From NCBI GenBank assembly GCA_016650135.1, contig JAENWH010000051.1:1-9313 (forward strand): a stretch of DNA of 9,313 nt. Reading direction: 5' to 3'. Positions 5,501 through 9,313 of the stretch are shown here, one piece after another. A model generated the notes under the pieces. The model did no database searches and was not told the origin of the DNA. It was given only the letters and a program-made list of their open reading frames with translations. Every line of letters starts with the position of its first letter. Position 1 is the first letter of the stretch. Both the position numbers and the translations under genes were made by a program. This DNA is from Peptostreptococcaceae bacterium (lineage in GTDB: Bacteria > Bacillota_A > Clostridia > Peptostreptococcales > Anaerovoracaceae).

Positions 5501-6665
5501 CCACAACCTTACTTTTAACTAAGATGTTTAATGCTCCATTGATGTCTGCATTGTACCTGTATCCGGATGAAGCCTCATACAATCCGCGCTTTATGCGTTT
5601 GCCGCTAAATTTAGGAATTCCATTTTTTTCTCCGTATACAGGTATAATATCGCCATCAAAGAAGCTTGCCTTTGAGGTATAGCTTTCCTCTTGAAGGATT
5701 AAAGCAATGCCATAACGCTCACACCGGTACTGAAGATTTTTTCTTATTTGACCAAGTGGCAGATTTGTGAAATGCTGGTTGTTTCTTTTACCTAGGTTTG
5801 TTTTATTCTGCCAGTCTCTTGAATAACCGAGTATTATAGTGCCTATGTTATTAGTAATACAGTAATCAATGATGTGGCTGCAGCTCTTGTGAACATAGTC
5901 CCGAACTATATTGTCGCGTTTATTCCATAGTGCTGCCAGCCTACGGGTTATACCCTTTACGCCTTGTTTATCTTTTATACTTTGAAGGCGTGCATTTTCC
6001 TTGTTAAACCACTGGTTAAAAGATTTAATCTTCCTTCCATCAATGATGAATGATTTTCCATCATTGGTTACACAAGAACACAGATTGCCTATTCCAAGAT
6101 CAATTGCAAGTGCATTTTGTTTGTTAAGATTTTTCTTTTCATCCGGCACTTCGTAGGTGTACTGGACTTCAAAGAACCTTGCATTTTGCTTTGGAATAAT
6201 CCTAATCTCTTTGATGCTTTTGTATTCAAGCACTTTAGGAATGTTTATATATATGGTTTTGTGACTTTTCTTAAATGAGTTTGAAAATGGAACAGAAAAT
6301 CTGCCATTAGAAACTCTTACAAAACCAATGATAAGTGGATAATATCCATACTTATCCAAGTACTTAGGTATACGCGCAAAAGAGCCTTCTTTCTTCAAAA
6401 GAGCAAAGAACGATTGAAATGTACTGTCGACTTCTTTGAGTATCTGCTGAGCCATGTTGCTGTTTAGTATTCGATAATTCTCATTATACTTTGACTTATG
6501 ATAATTATCGTTGTATCTAAGATATTCCATATGTTCAAAGTAATACTGACGGATATTGTACAGTCCTACATTATACATATTCTTTGCAGCATGGGAAAGT
6601 TCCCTTAGGGTAAGGAAGTCTTCTTTTGAAAGATATTTCAGTTGTTGGTGTATGCATAAGTACAT
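5439..6665 (-). CDS. tnpB: TnpB (IS200/IS605 OrfB), atypical RuvC catalytic site
   Basis: TnpB is an RNA-guided DNA nuclease that helps IS200/IS605 elements persist by cutting vacated donor sites. The 408-residue protein opens with MYLCIHQQLK and the N-terminal RNA/DNA-binding region. It then has RuvC-I AIDLGIGNL (Asp189) and RuvC-III YNADINGALNIL (Asp374). At the RuvC-II position, where TnpBs normally have glutamate followed by Leu (for example IEDL), it reads IILGYSRDW, with Gly280. The nearest acidic candidates are Glu326/Glu327 in QEESYTSKAS. No cysteine lies in the zinc-ribbon region (about 330-372), where CxxC pairs usually occur. This resembles a clostridial subgroup with GKRNNQ and EESYTSK motifs, so the changes are probably shared by a lineage rather than random decay. 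The frame is intact. A ribosome binding site AAAGGAGC (complement of 6673-6680) and its own promoter support the start. No tnpA is present. Confidence 0.9.
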   Translation of the reverse strand: MYLCIHQQLKYLSKEDFLTLRELSHAAKNMYNVGLYNIRQYYFEHMEYLRYNDNYHKSKYNENYRILNSNMAQQILKEVDSTFQSFFALLKKEGSFARIPKYLDKYGYYPLIIGFVRVSNGRFSVPFSNSFKKSHKTIYINIPKVLEYKSIKEIRIIPKQNARFFEVQYTYEVPDEKKNLNKQNALAIDLGIGNLCSCVTNDGKSFIIDGRKIKSFNQWFNKENARLQSIKDKQGVKGITRRLAALWNKRDNIVRDYVHKSCSHIIDYCITNNIGTIILGYSRDWQNKTNLGKRNNQHFTNLPLGQIRKNLQYRCERYGIALILQEESYTSKASFFDGDIIPVYGEKNGIPKFSGKRIKRGLYEASSGYRYNADINGALNILVKSKVVDTSVLYRSGEVDTPQRIRVA

Positions 6666-6691
6666 AGAAACTGCTCCTTTCTGACACTTAT

Positions 6692-6720
6692 ATTGTATCG
6701 TATTTGAGGAGCAAAGTCAA
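6692..6720 (-). promoter_or_regulatory. Promoter of tnpB
   Basis: On the minus strand TTGACT (complement of 6715-6720) and TACAAT (complement of 6692-6697) are separated by 17 bp, each a 5-of-6 match to consensus. Transcription would start about 20 bp upstream of the tnpB ATG, leaving room for the AAAGGAGC ribosome binding site. It lies inside the element and so travels with it. Confidence 0.7.
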
Positions 6721-6753
6721 ACACTTGTTCTAATTTTGCAACCGCATTATGCT

Positions 6754-6767
6754 CTCACATTTGTGAG
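6754..6767. repeat. Left-end (LE) hairpin of the tnpB element
   Basis: CTCAC (6754-6758) pairs with GTGAG (6763-6767) around the loop ATTT. It lies about 90 bp upstream of the tnpB start, where IS200/IS605 elements carry their left-end subterminal palindrome. The stem is short, so the assignment depends on position and on the matching right-end hairpin. A second small palindrome, TCTTTT-GAT-AAAAGA (6803-6817), lies further out and may be flanking sequence. Confidence 0.5.
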
Positions 6768-6835
6768 TAAGGAAGGCATTGAGGTACGGGTATTGTTGTA
6801 GGTCTTTTGATAAAAGATTTGAATTGATCATTAAT

Positions 6836-6841
6836 AGGGGG
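6836..6841 (+). promoter_or_regulatory. Ribosome binding site deciding a TTG start
   Basis: AGGGGG lies 5 nt before the TTG at 6847. An in-frame TAG at 6835-6837 overlaps the site, so the reading frame cannot begin further upstream, and there is no in-frame ATG until well inside the conserved region. The TTG is therefore the best start for the following gene. Confidence 0.6.
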
Positions 6842-6846
6842 TAAAT

Positions 6847-7278
6847 TTGTATACAATTAAATATTTAGGTAAGCCAGTGCTTCTCCGGAAATTGATTGAT
6901 ATTGATGGATTAACTGAGGCTGAAATACTTGGCCCGGAAATTCTGGAAAAGATAAAGAAATTTTATACGAAAAGTAGTAAAAAGATCACAAAAGAACGGT
7001 CTGAATATTATCAGGCACACCTGAAGACTAAACCGAAATCTGTTGAAATTGTTAAAGTGGGAGGGCGCTGGGGCAGTTGCACTTCTGAAAAGCATATTAC
7101 CTATAACTTTATGATTTCTTCATTACCCATAGAACTTATAGATTACATAGTTGTTCATGAACTGTGCCATCTATATCATATGAACCATGACCGATCCTTT
7201 TGGCGGAAGGTTGGAAGCATTCTTCCTGATTACAAAAAAAGGCAGGAAGCACTGCATAAAATAGGAGGAGAAGAATGA
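6847..7278 (+). CDS. YgjP/DUF45-type zinc metallopeptidase, short form
   Basis: The 143-residue product carries the gluzincin-like motif VVHELCHLYHMNH, with zinc ligands His104 and His108, catalytic Glu105 and probable third ligand His114. Ahead of it is the family signature GGRWGSCTS (72-80); NFMISSLPIELIDY leads into the active site. These mark the C-terminal catalytic half of the YgjP/WLM-like (DUF45) family, whose substrates are largely unknown. Full-length members are usually about 220-240 residues. Roughly 80-90 N-terminal residues are missing here, and the remaining frame starts at TTG soon after the left end of the tnpB element. This could be a gene truncated by the insertion that still has a ribosome binding site, or a naturally short variant. 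Its stop overlaps the next ATG by 4 bp (ATGA), implying coupled translation. It is predicted to be cytoplasmic, with no signal peptide. Confidence 0.8.
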   Translation: MYTIKYLGKPVLLRKLIDIDGLTEAEILGPEILEKIKKFYTKSSKKITKERSEYYQAHLKTKPKSVEIVKVGGRWGSCTSEKHITYNFMISSLPIELIDYIVVHELCHLYHMNHDRSFWRKVGSILPDYKKRQEALHKIGGEE

Positions 7279-9313
7279 AAACAACATTCATGATGAATGG
7301 GATTACCTATATAGAAGAATCAGGGTTGACTATTCTGGAGGCGGCAATCAGAAACGAGATTGAAATCCCAAATCTTTGCTATGATAAAAATATTGAAGCC
7401 CATGGAGATTGTGGCATATGTGTGGTTGAACTGAAAGGTTCAGCCGAGTTAATAAAGGCCTGCTCAACAGTAATACAGGACGGGATGTATATTTTAACGG
7501 AAGCAGCCGGCATTTCGGAATACAGGAAGTCAATCTTAGAGGGAATGCTGTCAAATCACGGTGGAGACTGTCGCCCACCCTGCATGCTTGCGTGCCCCGC
7601 GGAAACCGATTGCCAGGGTTACGTTACACTGATTGCAAAGGGAGAATATGAAGCTGCTTTAGAGCTTATTATGGATAAGATTCCAATGCCGGGTTCAATC
7701 GGCAGAGTGTGTCCGCATCCTTGTGAAGACAAGTGCAGACGTGGACAAAAGGACGAGCCGGTTTCAATTCTGTGGCTGAAAAGATTTGCAGCCGACCAGG
7801 CAATGAAATCTAAACTAGAAGCTTCAGAACAAGCTAGTCCAACTTCAAAATGGTTTAATTCGGATTGGTTTGATTTGGACTTGGTTGGTGATCATGGATC
7901 TGTGGCCATCATCGGCGGTGGACCGATGGGTATTTCTGCGGCCTTTTTTCTGGCAAGGAAGGGATATCACATTACTATTTATGAAGAAATGCCAAAGCTG
8001 GGCGGAATGCTTCGTTATGGAATCCCAGAATACAGGCTTCCCAATGAAATCATAGATCAGGAAGTAGAAATGATTGAGCATCTGGGCGTGAAAATAATAA
8101 CCAGCACCAAGATTGGAATTGACATACCCTTTGAAAAGATAAAAAAAGATAATGATGCAGTTTTGATTGGCATCGGCGCATGGGTTTCAACGGGCATCGG
8201 CTGTAAGGGTGAAGACCTCAAGGGGGTGCTCGGCGGAATACAGTTCCTGGAGCGGGTGGCAAAAAAAGAGCATGTTCACATAGGGAAAAGAGTTGCGATT
8301 GTAGGCGGTGGTAATACAGCCATGGATGCCTGCAGAACGGCTATCAGGCTTGGCGCGACGGAAGTTTACAATATATACAGAAGAACAAAGGATGAAATGC
8401 CCGCTGACGAAATAGAAATTATTGAGGCAGAAGAGGAAGGGGTTATCTTCAAAAACTTAAGAAATCCGATTGAGGTTATTTCGATTGAAACCCATTCGAT
8501 TGAAACCTATCCGACTGAAATCCATTCGACTGAAGACCATTCGACCGAAACCAATCCGAAGGAAGCGAATTCGCAAGAAAAAGGCAAAGCCTTGAAAATG
8601 ATTCTTCAGGTAATGACTCTTGGAGAGCCGGATGAAACCGGCAGAAGAAGCCCCATGGCCGTGGAAGGAAAATTGGAAGAGCTGGAAATCGACACCCTGA
8701 TTCTTGCAGTTGGACAGGCAGTGGAGCAATTGGATCTGGGCGGCGTTGATAGGACCAGAAAAGGCGGAATAGCCTACGACAAGAATACGTATATGACCAG
8801 TGTGCCGGGTGTTTTTGCAGGCGGCGATTGCGGTAATGATAAGATTTCCATAGCAATTGAAGCTATTGCAGATGCTGGAAAAGCGGCAACCTGCATCGAT
8901 TTGTATCTGCAGGGCAAAGAGGTAAAATTGGAAAAACCTACCTTGGTTCAGTTCAACAGTCTCACGATGGAAACCTTCGAGGATAGAGAATGGCTGTGCA
9001 GACCTAAGATGGATCAGTTGTCCTCTAAAGAAAGAAAAGGCAATTTTGAAGAAATCATCTTTGGACATACAGAAGAAGACGCAAAGCAGGAAGCATCAAG
9101 ATGCCTGGAATGCGGATGCCATGATTATTATGAATGCAGACTTATTGATTATGCCCACAAATTCGGTGTATCCAGAGAGTCACTTAACGGGCCTGTAGAA
9201 ATATTGAAAATTGATGAAGAACACGATTTTATACGCCGGGACCCGAACAAATGCATTCAGTGCGGAAAATGCGTCCGGGTGTGCCAGGAACGTATGCAGA
9301 TTGGGGCTCAGGG
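7275..9313 (+). CDS. Multi-cluster FAD/NAD(P)H oxidoreductase, GltD/NfnB-like (runs off window)
   Basis: The open frame runs 679 codons to the window edge without a stop. Domains in order: a 2Fe-2S ferredoxin domain (Cys35, Cys46, Cys49, Cys63); a GltD/dihydropyrimidine-dehydrogenase-type N-terminal iron-sulfur region (Cys99, 103, 107, then GRVCPHPCEDKC at 143-154); an FAD Rossmann motif IIGGGPMG (212-219); an NAD(P)H Rossmann motif VAIVGGGNTAMD (340-351) with YRRT suggesting NADPH; the closing FAD motif GVFAGGDC (512-519); a CLECGC-x5-C cluster (610-621); and CIQCGKCVRVC (660-670), a 4Fe-4S ferredoxin motif. It should pass electrons between NAD(P)H and ferredoxin or a partner enzyme. Relatives in anaerobes are often found with formate dehydrogenases or hydrogenases, but the partner here is outside the window. 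AGGAGG (7263-7268) supports the start. Odd features are a repeat-derived insert at residues 397-436 and a long low-complexity linker (about 176-208). Confidence 0.88.
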   Translation, partial: MKTTFMMNGITYIEESGLTILEAAIRNEIEIPNLCYDKNIEAHGDCGICVVELKGSAELIKACSTVIQDGMYILTEAAGISEYRKSILEGMLSNHGGDCRPPCMLACPAETDCQGYVTLIAKGEYEAALELIMDKIPMPGSIGRVCPHPCEDKCRRGQKDEPVSILWLKRFAADQAMKSKLEASEQASPTSKWFNSDWFDLDLVGDHGSVAIIGGGPMGISAAFFLARKGYHITIYEEMPKLGGMLRYGIPEYRLPNEIIDQEVEMIEHLGVKIITSTKIGIDIPFEKIKKDNDAVLIGIGAWVSTGIGCKGEDLKGVLGGIQFLERVAKKEHVHIGKRVAIVGGGNTAMDACRTAIRLGATEVYNIYRRTKDEMPADEIEIIEAEEEGVIFKNLRNPIEVISIETHSIETYPTEIHSTEDHSTETNPKEANSQEKGKALKMILQVMTLGEPDETGRRSPMAVEGKLEELEIDTLILAVGQAVEQLDLGGVDRTRKGGIAYDKNTYMTSVPGVFAGGDCGNDKISIAIEAIADAGKAATCIDLYLQGKEVKLEKPTLVQFNSLTMETFEDREWLCRPKMDQLSSKERKGNFEEIIFGHTEEDAKQEASRCLECGCHDYYECRLIDYAHKFGVSRESLNGPVEILKIDEEHDFIRRDPNKCIQCGKCVRVCQERMQIGAQ
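8463..8582 (+). repeat. 15-bp in-frame tandem repeat, eight units, within the oxidoreductase
   Basis: Eight consecutive 15-bp units each encode a pentapeptide of the form x-(Ser/Pro)-(Ile/Thr/Lys/Gln)-Glu-x: NPIEV, ISIET, HSIET, YPTEI, HSTED, HSTET, NPKEA, NSQEK. The codons TCG/CCG and GAA/GAG recur at fixed places, which shows DNA-level duplication. The first unit looks like native family sequence (related proteins have an NP-(I/V)-E stretch here), and native sequence appears to resume at GKALKMILQV. The added acidic, polar segment of about 35 residues lies between NAD(P)H-domain strands and probably forms a surface loop. Confidence 0.85.

Larger units (their letters stand above)
5387..6775 (-). 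mobile_element. Solo-tnpB IS200/IS605-type element (approximate ends)
   Basis: The element comprises tnpB, a right-end hairpin (5396-5417), and a left-end hairpin (6754-6767), with no tnpA, as in IS1341-type or tnpA-dependent non-autonomous elements. The right end probably falls near GTGAA (5387-5391), the complement of the TTCAC that closes similar elements. The left end lies a little beyond 6767 and cannot be placed to the base. No terminal inverted repeats or target duplication are expected for this superfamily, so none were used. It sits between the Smr-like gene and a truncated peptidase gene, oriented against both. Confidence 0.65.

Noticed and set aside
8463..8582. CRISPR-like periodicity
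   Set aside because: The 15-bp units are contiguous with no spacers and lie in frame inside a coding region.
8457..9068. 203-codon reverse-strand open frame, and a 126-codon one in another reverse frame
   Set aside because: Both lie opposite the well supported flavoprotein. Their repetitive RxGFxRMGF-like and SNGFQS-like ends are only the complement of the 15-bp array.

Overview
The window looks like chromosomal DNA of a low-GC anaerobic Firmicute, most likely a member of Clostridia. The grounds are AT-rich codon use, strong purine-rich ribosome binding sites, sigma-A type promoters, a clostridial-style arginine gene order, and a cysteine-rich multi-cluster flavoprotein typical of strict anaerobes. 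The species cannot be fixed from sequence reading alone.

Layout. Positions 1-498 hold no convincing gene. They contain a terminator-like hairpin at the left edge followed by a dense field of degenerate direct and inverted repeats, ending in a 33-bp-period tandem array. Next comes a compact control region: two identical 12-bp palindromes spaced 20 bp apart (candidate ArgR boxes) abutting a -35/-10 promoter. This drives argC-argJ-argB-argD (611-4955), a tightly packed operon that makes ornithine from glutamate by the cyclic N-acetyl route. ArgJ recycles the acetyl group, ArgB phosphorylates, ArgC reduces and ArgD transaminates. ArgB carries the N-terminal helix associated with arginine feedback inhibition. 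The later genes (argF, argG, argH, carAB) are not in the window.

An extended -10 promoter at the end of argD precedes a small stand-alone Smr-domain-like protein (5005-5349). Convergent to it is a solo tnpB element of the IS200/IS605 superfamily (about 5387-6775) with its own promoter and hairpins at both ends, but no tnpA. Its TnpB has an atypical catalytic site: glycine replaces the usual RuvC-II glutamate and the zinc ribbon has no cysteines.

To the right of the element lies a short, TTG-started YgjP/DUF45-type zinc metallopeptidase that lacks the family's N-terminal half. It overlaps by 4 bp a large iron-sulfur flavoprotein oxidoreductase (7275 to beyond the window end). That protein has an N-terminal 2Fe-2S domain, a GltD/NfnB-like FAD and NAD(P)H core, and a C-terminal 4Fe-4S ferredoxin motif. 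Its core is interrupted by a 120-bp in-frame array of eight 15-bp repeats.

No entirely new system is evident. The points most worth following are the rearranged TnpB with its predicted guide RNA, the repeat expansion inside the flavoprotein, and the truncated peptidase next to the insertion.
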